Origin: Actinobacteria bacterium IMCC25003
GTDB taxonomy: Bacteria > Actinomycetota > Actinomycetes > Nanopelagicales > Nanopelagicaceae
Direction: 5' to 3'
Length of the DNA stretch: 64,000 nucleotides
Assembly (NCBI GenBank): GCA_002284855.1
Contig: CP015603.1
Span: 1,178,001-1,242,000, forward strand
Below the pieces are notes generated by a model, which worked only from the letters and a program-made list of their open reading frames with translations, was not told where the DNA came from and did no database searches. The position numbers were made by a program, and so were the translations under genes. Positions 18,429 to 27,098 of the stretch are shown here, in pieces. Position 1 is the stretch's first letter. Each line of letters begins with the position of its first letter.

Positions 18429-19303
18429 TTAGAGCCGCTGGCGCATTACTTTGGCGCAATACCCCAGAACGCTCGATTGAAATTGCACTCATCCATCGCC
18501 CGAAATATGACGATTGGACCTTACCTAAGGGCAAAATCGAAGAGGGCGAAACTGCTCTTCAATGTGCTTACCGCGAACTCATCGAGGAGACCGGCATCAA
18601 GGCAGCTTTCACGCGCCAACTTGGCTCAGTTGAATATGAAGAGAGTGGACAACGCAAGCGGGTCATCTTCTGGGCAGCACGATGCGCACTTGATGCAAGC
18701 GCTTTTATAGCGAATGAAGAAGTCGATGAAATGCGTTGGCTCAGTATTGAAGATGCACTCATAGCCGCAACTCATGACTCAGATAGAGAAATGATTGAGA
18801 ATTTCAAGAGCCAAGAGCAGCACACAGATACTCTCATCATTCTGCGCCACACCAAGGCACTTGAGCGAGGCGACTGGGATGAAGCAGATTCACAGCGCAC
18901 TCTGAGCGAAGTTGGCTTTGATCAAGCACAGCTCTTGCTGAAACATCTAGAACCTTTCGCTATAGATGAGGTGTACACCTCAGACTATGTGCGTTGCGTT
19001 CAGACCGTGACTCCACTGGCTCATTCTCGAGGCTTAACAATTACTCAGGTGCCTAGTCTCAATGAACAGACATTCGAAGAGGACCCACTGCGTTCTATAT
19101 CGTTTGCAAATGCATTGAAGCAAGATGAGAAGAATATTCTGATTTGTAGCCACAACCCTGTTATTCCGACAATGTTACGTGGAATTCTCAATACCAAACT
19201 TAAGAATAAGGATTTAATAAAACTTGAACCAGGTGATGCTTGGATTGTTCATCGCGTTCGCGGGGAAATCGTTGGACTCGATTACCTCAGTATTGCAAAT
19301 TAA
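18425..19303 (+). CDS. mutT1: Nudix hydrolase fused to histidine phosphatase (MutT1-like)
   Basis: A two-domain protein of 292 residues. Residues 1-130 form a Nudix domain with the box GKIEEGETALQ...RELIEETG; residues 135-290 form a phosphoglycerate-mutase-like histidine phosphatase domain with RHT at the start (RHG in most relatives) and CSHNPVIP for the second His. Mycobacterial MutT1 has the same architecture, acts on 8-oxo-(d)GTP and diadenosine polyphosphates, and also lies next to ppk, so the name is supported by synteny. It overlaps ppk1 by 4 bases and the convergent ppx by 4 bases. Confidence 0.88.
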   Translation: MIRAAGALLWRNTPERSIEIALIHRPKYDDWTLPKGKIEEGETALQCAYRELIEETGIKAAFTRQLGSVEYEESGQRKRVIFWAARCALDASAFIANEEVDEMRWLSIEDALIAATHDSDREMIENFKSQEQHTDTLIILRHTKALERGDWDEADSQRTLSEVGFDQAQLLLKHLEPFAIDEVYTSDYVRCVQTVTPLAHSRGLTITQVPSLNEQTFEEDPLRSISFANALKQDEKNILICSHNPVIPTMLRGILNTKLKNKDLIKLEPGDAWIVHRVRGEIVGLDYLSIAN

Positions 19304-20214
19304 CGCTCAATCCAATCAAGGCGATGGAGAACAATACCTTCACGCAACGCCCAAGGACAGATACGAATCTCTTTGAGCTCAAGTGTCTGCATCAACTGCT
19401 TAGCCACCATTGCGCCCGCAACAATTTGTGGAGCACGTTCTGCTGAAACCGATTGAAGTTCCATCCGTCCATCAACGTCGAGCGCCTGTAGCTTTGGCAC
19501 CAGTTCTTCAAGCGCGCTAAGGGTTAGGTGCGAGCCAAACTTTGGATAATAATTCTGCGAAAGTTTAGCTAGCGTACGGAAAGTTTTACTGGTTCCAGCG
19601 GCGTTATCTTTCTCAAAAGTAGAGAGCGAAGCTGCGAGTGGCTCAATTTTTTCTTCTAGATACTCTTCGAGAGCTTTTAGCGATTTCGATGAAAATGGAT
19701 CTCCCTTAAGGAATTGACGAGTAAGTCGCCCTGCACCAAGCTGCATGGAAGTCTTAAAGATGGGATCTTCTTCTGCGCCACGAGCAATTTCTAGCGAACC
19801 GCCCCCGATGTCGAGCACGAGTAAGTCTCCTGAAGACCATCCAAGCCAACGTCGTGCTGCAAGAAAGGTAAAGCGGGCTTCTTCTTCTCCACTTAATACC
19901 TGAAGATCTATGTTGCACGCCTTATTGACGTGAGCAATGACTTCATCTGAGTTCGTTGCTTCACGGATTGCAGATGTCGCGAAAGCGAGTAGCTCATCAA
20001 TATCCAGATGCTCAGCGCTCTTCATATTGAGCAAAATCGCCTCAGTGATGCGACTCATTCCAAGTTCTGTAATCGCTCCCGACTCATCCAAATATTCAGT
20101 TAAGCGAATAACAGATTTGTGGGATGAGTTTGGAACGGGAGGACCACCAAGGTGGCCGTCGACTACTTGAAGGTGAATCGTGTTCGAACCAACATCAAGT
20201 ACACCTAGTCGCAT
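19300..20214 (-). CDS. ppx: Ppx/GppA phosphatase
   Basis: A 304-residue member of the ASKHA-fold exopolyphosphatase / pppGpp phosphatase family. The P-loop-like motifs GVLDVGSNTIHLQVVDG and LDIGGGSLEIARG and a central catalytic-Glu region are present. The short form, without the C-terminal HD domain, matches mycobacterial Ppx1. It ends against mutT1 and faces ppk1, supporting a role in polyphosphate turnover. TAGACT at 20221-20226 on the coding strand is 6 bases before the ATG. Confidence 0.92.
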   Translation of the reverse strand: MRLGVLDVGSNTIHLQVVDGHLGGPPVPNSSHKSVIRLTEYLDESGAITELGMSRITEAILLNMKSAEHLDIDELLAFATSAIREATNSDEVIAHVNKACNIDLQVLSGEEEARFTFLAARRWLGWSSGDLLVLDIGGGSLEIARGAEEDPIFKTSMQLGAGRLTRQFLKGDPFSSKSLKALEEYLEEKIEPLAASLSTFEKDNAAGTSKTFRTLAKLSQNYYPKFGSHLTLSALEELVPKLQALDVDGRMELQSVSAERAPQIVAGAMVAKQLMQTLELKEIRICPWALREGIVLHRLDWIER

Positions 20215-20232
20215 TTGCGAAGTCTAACGAGA

Positions 20233-21390
20233 TTACGCAGTAACGCCCATCAAGTGCTCCATAGCGAGTTGGTCAAGGATTTCATATCCGTAACCGCGCT
20301 TGCCGGCTGCATCTGCATCGAATGAATCCTTTGCAAGATCCTTCCAAGTCTCACCTGCTGCGAGAGTTGGTTCTGAAAGTCCTGGGATATTTGATTCCTT
20401 CATCGCTGCAATAACGCGTGGATCCTTACGGAAGGCAGCTGCGCGCTCCTTGAGAACCAAGTACATGCGCATATTCGAAGTTGCAGATGCCCAGACACCT
20501 GAATCACCATCTGTGCGCACAGGCTTGTAATCGAAGTGCTTCGGTCCTGAATATCCGTAGCGCTCGAGAAGATCAACGAGGAAGAATGCGCTCTTCACAT
20601 CGCCATGGCCAAAGACGAAGTCCTGGTCATACTTTGGTCCGCGCTGACCATTAAGGTCGATGTGGAATAACTTCTTCTGCCAGAGCGCTTGTGCAATTCC
20701 GTGAACAAAGTTGAGGTTAGCCATCTGTTCGTGGCCCACTTCTGGATTGAGACCAACCATCTCTGGGTGATCGAGCATCTCAATGAATCCAAGAGCGTGA
20801 CCAATTGTTGGAAGGAAGATATCTCCGCGTGGTTCATTTGGCTTTGGTTCAATCGCAAACTTAATGTCATAGCCCTTATCGATGACATATTGGCCAAGGA
20901 TGTTAAAACCTTCGGCATAACGCTCGAGTGCTACATAGGCATCCTTGGAGCTTTCGGATTCTGCACCTTCGCGGCCACCCCAGCAGACATAAATCTTTGC
21001 ACCTAAATCAACAGCCAGATCGATATTGCGCATCGCCTTTCGAATGGCAAAGCGGCGGATATCGCGATCGTTGCTTGTGAGAGCGCCATCTTTAAAGACA
21101 GGGTGGCTAAAGAGATTTGTTGTTGCCATCGGAACTTTCATTCCAGTCTCAGCAAGTGCCTTCTTAAAGCGATCGATATGACCTTGACGGGTGGAATCAT
21201 CAGTACCAAATGGGAATAAGTCGTCATCATGGAATGTCACACCGTAAGCACCGCGCGCAGCGAGTTCATGGACTGTGCGCACTGGATCGAGGGCATCGCG
21301 GGTGGGATCTCCGAAAGGGTCACGCGCTTGCCAGCCGACAGTCCAGAGACCGAAGGTGAATTTATCTGCAGGTGTAGGTGTGTAAGTCAT
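20233..21390 (-). CDS. xylA: xylose isomerase
   Basis: Converts D-xylose to D-xylulose. At 385 residues it is the shorter class I (Streptomyces-type) enzyme, with [14 protein letters not shown] (catalytic His), [11 protein letters not shown] (metal Glu region) and [15 protein letters not shown] (metal ligands). No xylulokinase or xylose regulator is adjacent. TACTCT at 21397-21402 is 6 bases before the ATG on the coding strand. Lacking neighbours, it may also isomerise other aldoses, but the family fit is strong. Confidence 0.95.
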   Translation of the reverse strand: MTYTPTPADKFTFGLWTVGWQARDPFGDPTRDALDPVRTVHELAARGAYGVTFHDDDLFPFGTDDSTRQGHIDRFKKALAETGMKVPMATTNLFSHPVFKDGALTSNDRDIRRFAIRKAMRNIDLAVDLGAKIYVCWGGREGAESESSKDAYVALERYAEGFNILGQYVIDKGYDIKFAIEPKPNEPRGDIFLPTIGHALGFIEMLDHPEMVGLNPEVGHEQMANLNFVHGIAQALWQKKLFHIDLNGQRGPKYDQDFVFGHGDVKSAFFLVDLLERYGYSGPKHFDYKPVRTDGDSGVWASATSNMRMYLVLKERAAAFRKDPRVIAAMKESNIPGLSEPTLAAGETWKDLAKDSFDADAAGKRGYGYEILDQLAMEHLMGVTA

Positions 21391-21418
21391 GCCGTAAGAG
21401 TACTTAAGGAGCGCTGTG

Positions 21419-22072
21419 TTAGGAAGCGAACTTTCCAGTCACTAAGTAGTACACACGGCGAGAAACTGAGACTGCATGGTCGGCAAAGCGCTCGTAGTAA
21501 CGTCCCAACAAGGTGATATCGATTGCAGATTCAACGCCATGTGTCCAAGCTGCATTGGTTATGGAACCAATCAGTTGGCGGTGCAACTTATCCATCTCGT
21601 CGTCATCCTTCTCGACCTGGAGAGCCATTTCGGTGTCGCGGGTCTCGATAACTACTGCAATCTTGCGAGAGATATTTTCGGCAACTGTTCCCATGTGATG
21701 AACTAAGTCGCGAAGTTCTGATGGAATTGCTGATTCGGGGTGGCGAAGGCGAGTCACCTTGGCAATGTGGTGAGAAAGATCGCCCATGCGTTCAAGATCG
21801 GCGCTCATACGAAGAGCTGTGACAAGTGCACGAAGATCAGATGCAACTGGTTGTTGTCGCGCGATGATGTCGATGATTCGTGAATCAAGTTCGTGTTGGT
21901 AGGTATCAATCTTTTCATCAGCTGAAATAACTTCCTCGGCAGCTTTAAGTTCAGCATCAATCAATGCATGTGTCGCTTTATTGATGGATTCTGAAACCAT
22001 ATTTGAAAGGTCGACTAGTGATTGCGATACGCCATCGAGCTCTTCTTGGAATACTGAACGGATAAGTGCCAT
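21419..22072 (-). CDS. phoU: phosphate signalling protein PhoU
   Basis: A helical-bundle regulator that links phosphate transporter state to the SenX3/PhoR kinase. About 217 residues from [15 protein letters not shown], with the two metal-binding PhoU repeats visible as [11 protein letters not shown] and [15 protein letters not shown], then [10 protein letters not shown] and [21 protein letters not shown] 22072 is chosen over the upstream 22108 because TAAGTT (22080-22085) lies 7 bases before it on the coding strand. It is divergent from the kinase gene across a putative PHO box; no pst genes are present. Confidence 0.92.
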   Translation of the reverse strand: MALIRSVFQEELDGVSQSLVDLSNMVSESINKATHALIDAELKAAEEVISADEKIDTYQHELDSRIIDIIARQQPVASDLRALVTALRMSADLERMGDLSHHIAKVTRLRHPESAIPSELRDLVHHMGTVAENISRKIAVVIETRDTEMALQVEKDDDEMDKLHRQLIGSITNAAWTHGVESAIDITLLGRYYERFADHAVSVSRRVYYLVTGKFAS

Positions 22073-22116
22073 GGGCGTGAACTTAGGCGCACTCAGTGAA
22101 TATTGCAATGCGTGCA

Positions 22117-22134
22117 GGTAAACGGAAGGTTAAC
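22117..22134. promoter_or_regulatory. putative PHO box (RegX3-type direct repeat)
   Basis: GGTAAAC-GGAA-GGTTAAC: two 7-base half sites with a 4-base spacer, giving the 11-base period of PhoB/PhoP/RegX3 binding sites (Streptomyces half site GTTCACC, reverse GGTGAAC). It lies between phoU and the senX3-like gene, where autoregulation is expected. Assigned by pattern only. Confidence 0.5.
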
Positions 22135-22150
22135 TGTACGAGGTAGCCAT

Positions 22151-22156
22151 TAGGCT
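22151..22156 (+). promoter_or_regulatory. -10 hexamer of the senX3-like gene (leaderless)
   Basis: TAGGCT ends exactly 6 bases before ATG 22163 and 17 bases after the putative PHO box, so transcription would begin at or next to the start codon. Confidence 0.6.
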
Positions 22157-22162
22157 AGCGGC

Positions 22163-23224
22163 ATGTGGTTTCGTCGTGAAGAAGAGAGCGTGCCCTCTGG
22201 CGAAATATCACCCATCCTGCTCGATGTAATTTCTCAACTCGATCAAGATGCTCTTCTCGTGGCCCCGGGCGAGGTAATCGTCTTCGCAACAGATGACATC
22301 GAAAAACTCAATCTACTGAGAGATGGTCGTATTTCTAGCCCAGAACTCATTGCCCTCATTCGAGTAGTGCGTCGCACTCGCCAAACTCGAACTGGAAAAA
22401 TTGCAGTTCCTCGCGGTCCCATCGGTGAAGGCTTACGTGACTTAACGGTAAAGGCAATCTTCCTCAATGAATTTGAAAACATTCTTGTTCTAGTCAGTGA
22501 TGAAAGTGAAGCCGACCGGGTCCACGAAGTACGCCGTGATTTCGTCGCAAATATTTCACATGAACTTAAAACTCCCATCGGAGCGCTCTCCTTGCTCAGC
22601 GAGGCAGTTTTATCTGCCAAAGATGAACCAGCCTCTGTAGAAAAATTTGCAGGTCGCATGCAGATTGAAGCCAAGAGGCTGACAGATCTTGTGCAAGAGA
22701 TTATCAATCTCTCTCGTTTACAAGATTCGGATCCTCTCGAAATAGCGACTGAGAACCATGTAGCAGATCTCATTAGTGAGGCAGTCGATCTCTGTAAGAC
22801 AACTTCAGAAGCCAAGGGAATCTCGATATCAAACGCTTCTGGCCCTGAAGCCATAGTTCTAGGTGATAGTGAACAACTCATTATGGCAATTCATAATCTG
22901 CTGGAGAACGCAATCAATTACTCTCCCGCAAACACCAAGGTTTCTATCTCTTCAGAAAATCAAGGCGATATTGTTGAAATCACTGTCACAGATCAAGGAA
23001 TCGGAATTCCTGAAGGTGAACTCGAACGTATCTTTGAACGTTTCTATCGCGTCGACCCAGCCCGTTCACGTGAGACAGGTGGGACTGGGTTAGGTCTTTC
23101 CATCGTCAAGCACGTAGCTTCAAATCATGGCGGAGATGTAAAGGTGTGGAGCTCGCAGAATATCGGCTCTTCTTTTGCACTTCGCCTACCAATTTTCAAA
23201 CCTAGTGGAGGCAGTTCACAATGA
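22163..23224 (+). CDS. senX3: SenX3/PhoR-like sensor histidine kinase without membrane segment
   Basis: A 353-residue kinase of the phosphate-sensing pair. The phosphorylated His133 sits in RRDFVANISHELKTP, followed by the N box (HNLLENAINYSP), DQGIGIP and GGTGLGLSIVKH. The N-terminal 120 residues look like a PAS-type domain, but no hydrophobic segment long enough to cross the membrane is seen, unlike mycobacterial SenX3, which has two. The leaderless promoter directly before ATG 22163 argues against a missed upstream extension. Its stop overlaps regX3 by 4 bases. Divergence from phoU supports a role in phosphate control. Confidence 0.87.
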   Translation: MWFRREEESVPSGEISPILLDVISQLDQDALLVAPGEVIVFATDDIEKLNLLRDGRISSPELIALIRVVRRTRQTRTGKIAVPRGPIGEGLRDLTVKAIFLNEFENILVLVSDESEADRVHEVRRDFVANISHELKTPIGALSLLSEAVLSAKDEPASVEKFAGRMQIEAKRLTDLVQEIINLSRLQDSDPLEIATENHVADLISEAVDLCKTTSEAKGISISNASGPEAIVLGDSEQLIMAIHNLLENAINYSPANTKVSISSENQGDIVEITVTDQGIGIPEGELERIFERFYRVDPARSRETGGTGLGLSIVKHVASNHGGDVKVWSSQNIGSSFALRLPIFKPSGGSSQ

Positions 23225-23910
23225 CCAAGATTCTTATCGTAGAAGATGAATCTTCATTCTCTGAGGCAATTGCATTTCTCTTAGGCAAAGAGGGTTACGA
23301 AAGCCAAGTTGCTGAAAATGGGCGCGTAGCACTCGATCTCTTCAAGTCACACGACTTTGATTTAGTCCTTCTCGATCTCATGATTCCTGAAGTCTCTGGC
23401 ATCGATGTCTGTCGATCAATTCGCACAACGTCAATGGTGCCAATCATTATGTTGACTGCCAAAGATTCTGAGGTAGATAAGGTCGTTGGGCTCGAACTAG
23501 GCGCAGATGACTATGTGACAAAACCATATTCATCACGCGAGCTTGTTGCTCGCATCAAAGCTGTATTACGCCGTGGTACTCCCGATGATGGCGTTTCAAA
23601 TTCAGATTCTGGAATTCACGCCGCGGGACGTATCCGAATGGATATCGAGCGACACCAAGTAACTGTCAATGAGATTGCAATCAATCTTCCACTGAAAGAG
23701 TTTGAGCTTCTCGAGTTTCTTATGCGAAATTCAGGCCGGGTTCTTACTCGCGGACAGCTGATCGACCGTGTATGGGGTGGCGATTACTACGGAGATACTA
23801 AAACTCTCGATGTTCACATCAAGCGTCTGCGCTCAAAGATAGAGGTAGACCCTGCTAATCCAGTACTTATTCAAACTATTCGTGGATTGGGTTATAAATT
23901 CGAGGCGTAG
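23221..23910 (+). CDS. regX3: RegX3/PhoB-like response regulator
   Basis: A 229-residue OmpR-family regulator. The receiver domain has Asp9, phospho-acceptor Asp52 (LLDLMIPE), Thr in MLTAKD and Lys in VTKPYS; the C-terminal winged helix is typical (LKEFELLEFLM, LIDRVWG, DVHIKRLRSKIE, TIRGLGYKFE). It is translationally coupled to the upstream kinase and is its likely partner. It probably binds the repeat at 22117-22134 and other PHO boxes. The stop codon overlaps the promoter hexamer of the next gene. Confidence 0.93.
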   Translation: MTKILIVEDESSFSEAIAFLLGKEGYESQVAENGRVALDLFKSHDFDLVLLDLMIPEVSGIDVCRSIRTTSMVPIIMLTAKDSEVDKVVGLELGADDYVTKPYSSRELVARIKAVLRRGTPDDGVSNSDSGIHAAGRIRMDIERHQVTVNEIAINLPLKEFELLEFLMRNSGRVLTRGQLIDRVWGGDYYGDTKTLDVHIKRLRSKIEVDPANPVLIQTIRGLGYKFEA

Positions 23911-23919
23911 TATCGCTCT

Positions 23920-24768
23920 ATGGCTAAGAAATCTTCCTCAACATTTACGGCTCGAGATGCAGCTCGTTGCATCATCACCCCCAGCGATATTGATCATAAA
24001 TATTCTCGTGGAGTATTAGGCCTCATTACTGGTTCTGCCCAATATCCAGGAGCAGCCGTTCTTACTACCTCGGCATCCCTTGCAACCGGATTAGGAATGG
24101 CGCGATTTCATAGCTCATCAGGACTTGCTCATCTAGTTCTTCATGATGCACCAGAAACCGTTGTGCAACCAGGCCCAGTAACTGCATGGCTTGCCGGTTC
24201 TGGAATCCACCATAAGAAGTACAGCGACTTCACCACCTATTTACGTCATCGCTGGTTTCTCTTGCTCAAGCGTCAAACAGTTCCGACTATTCTCGATGCA
24301 GGTGCGCTCTACTTAGCAGGAAAACTGCAGCAGCCAACGCTTATTACTCCTCACGCTGGCGAACTCGCTCGCCTTCTCGCTTCTCACTCCATAACCGTGA
24401 GCGCAGAATCTATTGAAGCTGATCCGACTACGTGGGCGCAGAAGACAGCGGAGCTTCTCAACGTCACTGTTCTTCTCAAAGGTTCGCGAACTGTTGTTGC
24501 ACAGGCAGATCGCGTGATTCCGCTCCCTCAAGCAACTCCATGGCTAGCAACTGCAGGTACTGGCGATGTGCTTGCAGGAATCATCGGGGCACTCGTTGCA
24601 ACCAATTACATTGAAATTCTCAACTCACCACAACGATTGGCAGATGTTGCAGCAACTGGTGCTTACATACATAACCAAGCGGCTTTACTTGCATCTGCTG
24701 GCGCGCCAATCTCCGCTTCTCAGATAATTGACCAGATTCCAGACGTATTACGCAAGATACTCAAGTAA
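23920..24768 (+). CDS. nnrD: ADP-dependent NAD(P)H-hydrate dehydratase
   Basis: Repairs damaged, hydrated NAD(P)H. This is a ribokinase-like CARKD-family protein of 282 residues with GVLGLITGSAQYPGAAVL (substrate loop), LITPHAGELARLL and the nucleotide/anion-hole motif ATAGTGDVLAGIIGAL. In many bacteria it is fused to the epimerase NnrE; here the dehydratase stands alone. TAGTAT at 23908-23913, 6 bases before the ATG and overlapping the regX3 stop, is a leaderless promoter candidate. Confidence 0.87.
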   Translation: MAKKSSSTFTARDAARCIITPSDIDHKYSRGVLGLITGSAQYPGAAVLTTSASLATGLGMARFHSSSGLAHLVLHDAPETVVQPGPVTAWLAGSGIHHKKYSDFTTYLRHRWFLLLKRQTVPTILDAGALYLAGKLQQPTLITPHAGELARLLASHSITVSAESIEADPTTWAQKTAELLNVTVLLKGSRTVVAQADRVIPLPQATPWLATAGTGDVLAGIIGALVATNYIEILNSPQRLADVAATGAYIHNQAALLASAGAPISASQIIDQIPDVLRKILK

Positions 24769-24823
24769 CTCTCTAGGGATATCCCTTCTCCCCTAAACCA
24801 CGGAGAGGGAACTACCCTTATCT

Positions 24824-25510
24824 ATGGTTAAAACTCTGGCGAATCCAGCGCGGGTCTTGCTCATTAACGATGATGCATTTGAACTCGCCACAATGTCGGC
24901 ATCACTTAGATTGCACAGTACCAATATCGTCGGTGAAGCTTCCAATATCTTTGTTGCAGAGAATCTCTTCCGCTCTCTTCAACCAGAGATTGTCTTGATA
25001 GATCTCCAATTTTCAGGAGAAGAAGCGATCGGTTTGCTGCAACGATTTAGAAAGATTGATCCTGACCTTGGCATCGTCATCATTACTTCCTGCCCTGATT
25101 TACGTCTCTTTGGACTCCTTGAGAAGAACATTCCGCATGGAAGCAAAATCATTCTTAAACGCTCTGTCTCTGACCTCTCCATCATTACCTTCGCACTTTC
25201 AGAGAGTATGGAATCTGCCAGTGACGGTTCAGATATGAAGTGGATTAGTATCCATACAGCAATTCATGAAAACTCATTTATTAGTATCTTGAGTGACCTC
25301 ACCGATATTCAAATAGAGACACTTCGCTTGGTCGCACAAGGCTTGAGCAACTCTGAAATCGCTCGCGTTCGCTACGTCTCCGAGAAATCTGTCGAGCAGA
25401 TAGTGGCGCGCATCGCACAGCATCTAGAGATTTCTCCGGATAGAAGTCGTAACTTACGAGTAATTCTGGCGGGCGAATACTTCAAATGGCTCGGCGCTCC
25501 GCGCCACTAA
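24824..25510 (+). CDS. orphan response regulator with LuxR-type HTH
   Basis: A 228-residue protein with a receiver domain (residues 9-125; acidic Asp16-Asp17, acceptor Asp60 in LIDLQF, IITSC, Lys in IILKRS) and a C-terminal LuxR/NarL-like helix-turn-helix (LTDIQIETLRLVAQGLSNSE, then YVSEKSVEQIVARI). All phosphorylation residues are present, but no kinase gene is adjacent. Target and signal are unknown. TACCCT (24813-24818) lies 5 bases before the ATG. The gene precedes the small DnaX-tail-like gene and the lysozyme gene. Confidence 0.8.
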   Translation: MVKTLANPARVLLINDDAFELATMSASLRLHSTNIVGEASNIFVAENLFRSLQPEIVLIDLQFSGEEAIGLLQRFRKIDPDLGIVIITSCPDLRLFGLLEKNIPHGSKIILKRSVSDLSIITFALSESMESASDGSDMKWISIHTAIHENSFISILSDLTDIQIETLRLVAQGLSNSEIARVRYVSEKSVEQIVARIAQHLEISPDRSRNLRVILAGEYFKWLGAPRH

Positions 25511-25521
25511 CTGCTGTGCGG

Positions 25522-25527
25522 TAAAGT
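25522..25527 (+). promoter_or_regulatory. -10 hexamer of the small DnaX-tail-like gene
   Basis: TAAAGT ends 6 bases before GTG 25534, the leaderless spacing seen throughout the window. It supports GTG 25534 as the true start and independent expression of this small gene. Confidence 0.55.
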
Positions 25528-25533
25528 CGCCGC

Positions 25534-25803
25534 GTGCCCGTAGAACTCACGCTCTCCGATATTCGTAATCGGTGGAATGAAGTTCTCGACCTCGTCGAAA
25601 GCCGCGATCGTGTTGTATGGATCGCCTATTTCGATGCGCGCCTCGATTCCTATGAAAACAATCGCCTGGTACTCGATTTTCGCGATAGCAATAAGTTGGC
25701 AACTGGCCACGATTACCAAGAGGCTCGCCTGCGCCATCGTTCGATGCTGCAAAGTGCCATCTTCGATATCTTGGGTATCTCGGTCGTGGTTATTGAAAAG
25801 TGA
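25534..25803 (+). CDS. small protein resembling the DnaX C-terminal domain
   Basis: An 89-residue protein starting at GTG. Its pattern (LSDIRNRWNEVLDLVES, then RVVWIAYFDARL, NRLVLDF, and at the end RSMLQSAIFDILGISV) resembles the small tail domain that ends actinobacterial DNA polymerase III gamma/tau subunits, where IRRLWPEVLE-, RFTWILLS- and LRQALxDVLG-type segments occur. The ATPase part is absent, so it stands alone. Its role is unknown; binding to a polymerase or helicase partner is one possibility. It overlaps the lysozyme gene by 4 bases (GTGA). The identification is from memory of the pattern. Confidence 0.55.
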   Translation: MPVELTLSDIRNRWNEVLDLVESRDRVVWIAYFDARLDSYENNRLVLDFRDSNKLATGHDYQEARLRHRSMLQSAIFDILGISVVVIEK

Positions 25804-27098
25804 AGAAATCTCTCGCCGCACTAGCTTCACTTATCTTCCTCGCCTTTTCTATTCAATCAGTCTCACCTGCTGCAGCTACTGATCTCAACTTAATTGGTCC
25901 TGGAGGACGAATCCATGGCGCCGATATCAGTCGCTGGCAACACCCCAATGACAAGGCGATTGATTTCGTGAAGATGCACGATGCCGGCATCTCATTTGTG
26001 ATGATCAAGGCATCCGATACTCGTGATGATGCTGACTTATTGTCTGTGAAATATTTGAAGATGGACCGCGCAGGCGCGCAAGATGCAGGGATTTACACGG
26101 GCTTCTATCACTATGCAATTCTTCCTGATGTAACTTCACCTTCTGCAATTGCTCGTGATGCTCGCGTGCAGGCACAGAAAGTCGTCTGGCGCATCGCCTC
26201 CCTCGGTGGATATAACGAGAAAGATCTTCCGGTCGCACTCGACCTAGAAAATAATTGTGTGCGATTGAGCAGAACCAAGGTTTGCAAAAAGTATGCCACT
26301 CGCAGCGCTGCCACACTTTGGTCTAAGACATTCCTTAACACGATTAAAGAGAAGACAGGACGTACGCCACTTATCTACTCTTCCCCTCACTTTCTCGAGA
26401 ATTCACTTGTTCGCGATAAGGAGCTCAGCAGTTATCCACTCTGGATTGCCCAATATGCAATTGATCCAGCAAAAGAGGGCAGTAAACCCAATGTAAAGGC
26501 AGCAGGATGCTTCGTTCACTCGTGGACAACTGCGCAATGTTCAGCGAATTGGACTGTCTGGCAGTACACATCCTGTGGAATCGCACCTAAATATGGAGTT
26601 CCTGGCAATCGACTCGATCTCAATGTCTTTAGTGGAACACCCGAAAAATTCCAGAGTCTTCTCACGGGTACGTGGCTCCCCGACATTGCAGATTCCATGC
26701 CGCAAGGTGAAACAACCACAATGACCATAACCTCAGTCTTCGCATCAACAACAAATAAAAATGCGGTGATCTCTGTGGAAGTCAAGCGCCCCGATAATTC
26801 ACCTGTCGTCACAGGTGGAGTGAAGTACTACTTCAACTCGACGAATCAAATGGTTCCTAAAGTGACTCAAACTATTGCGCGCGAAACTAGCGGCTCATGG
26901 AAGATTTCGATTGCAGGTCTCACAGCAGGTACATGGGTCGGAAATGTTGGCTTCAAAGATGCTTCAGGTACGCATGCAGAAATTAAGCAACCTCTTGTGC
27001 TGACTATTGCACAGGGTCCGACTCCCCCACCCGCGCCAATAAAGAAGCCATCAACGAAACCTGCTTCAGATGGTTGTAAGAATCAGATTAAGAATTAA
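25800..27098 (+). CDS. secreted GH25 lysozyme-like muramidase
   Basis: A 432-residue exported protein. Signal peptide at residues 1-26 (AAA-type site). The GH25 barrel runs from about 38 to 280, with HGADISRWQ (Asp42), MIKASD and the catalytic pair in VALDLENN (Asp148, Glu150), then TPLIYSSP and LWIAQY. GH25 enzymes cut the glycan strands of peptidoglycan. Residues 300-400 look like a beta-rich Ig-type domain, followed by a Pro/Lys-rich tail (PTPPPAPIKKPSTKP) that may bind the wall. GTG 25800 overlaps the preceding stop. The end overlaps convergent glpD by 11 bases. Confidence 0.88.
   Translation: MKKSLAALASLIFLAFSIQSVSPAAATDLNLIGPGGRIHGADISRWQHPNDKAIDFVKMHDAGISFVMIKASDTRDDADLLSVKYLKMDRAGAQDAGIYTGFYHYAILPDVTSPSAIARDARVQAQKVVWRIASLGGYNEKDLPVALDLENNCVRLSRTKVCKKYATRSAATLWSKTFLNTIKEKTGRTPLIYSSPHFLENSLVRDKELSSYPLWIAQYAIDPAKEGSKPNVKAAGCFVHSWTTAQCSANWTVWQYTSCGIAPKYGVPGNRLDLNVFSGTPEKFQSLLTGTWLPDIADSMPQGETTTMTITSVFASTTNKNAVISVEVKRPDNSPVVTGGVKYYFNSTNQMVPKVTQTIARETSGSWKISIAGLTAGTWVGNVGFKDASGTHAEIKQPLVLTIAQGPTPPPAPIKKPSTKPASDGCKNQIKN

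Noticed and set aside
22243-22881. Long minus-strand frame (212 codons) opposite the kinase gene
   Set aside because: It lies wholly inside a gene with clear kinase motifs and its own product has no recognisable domain.
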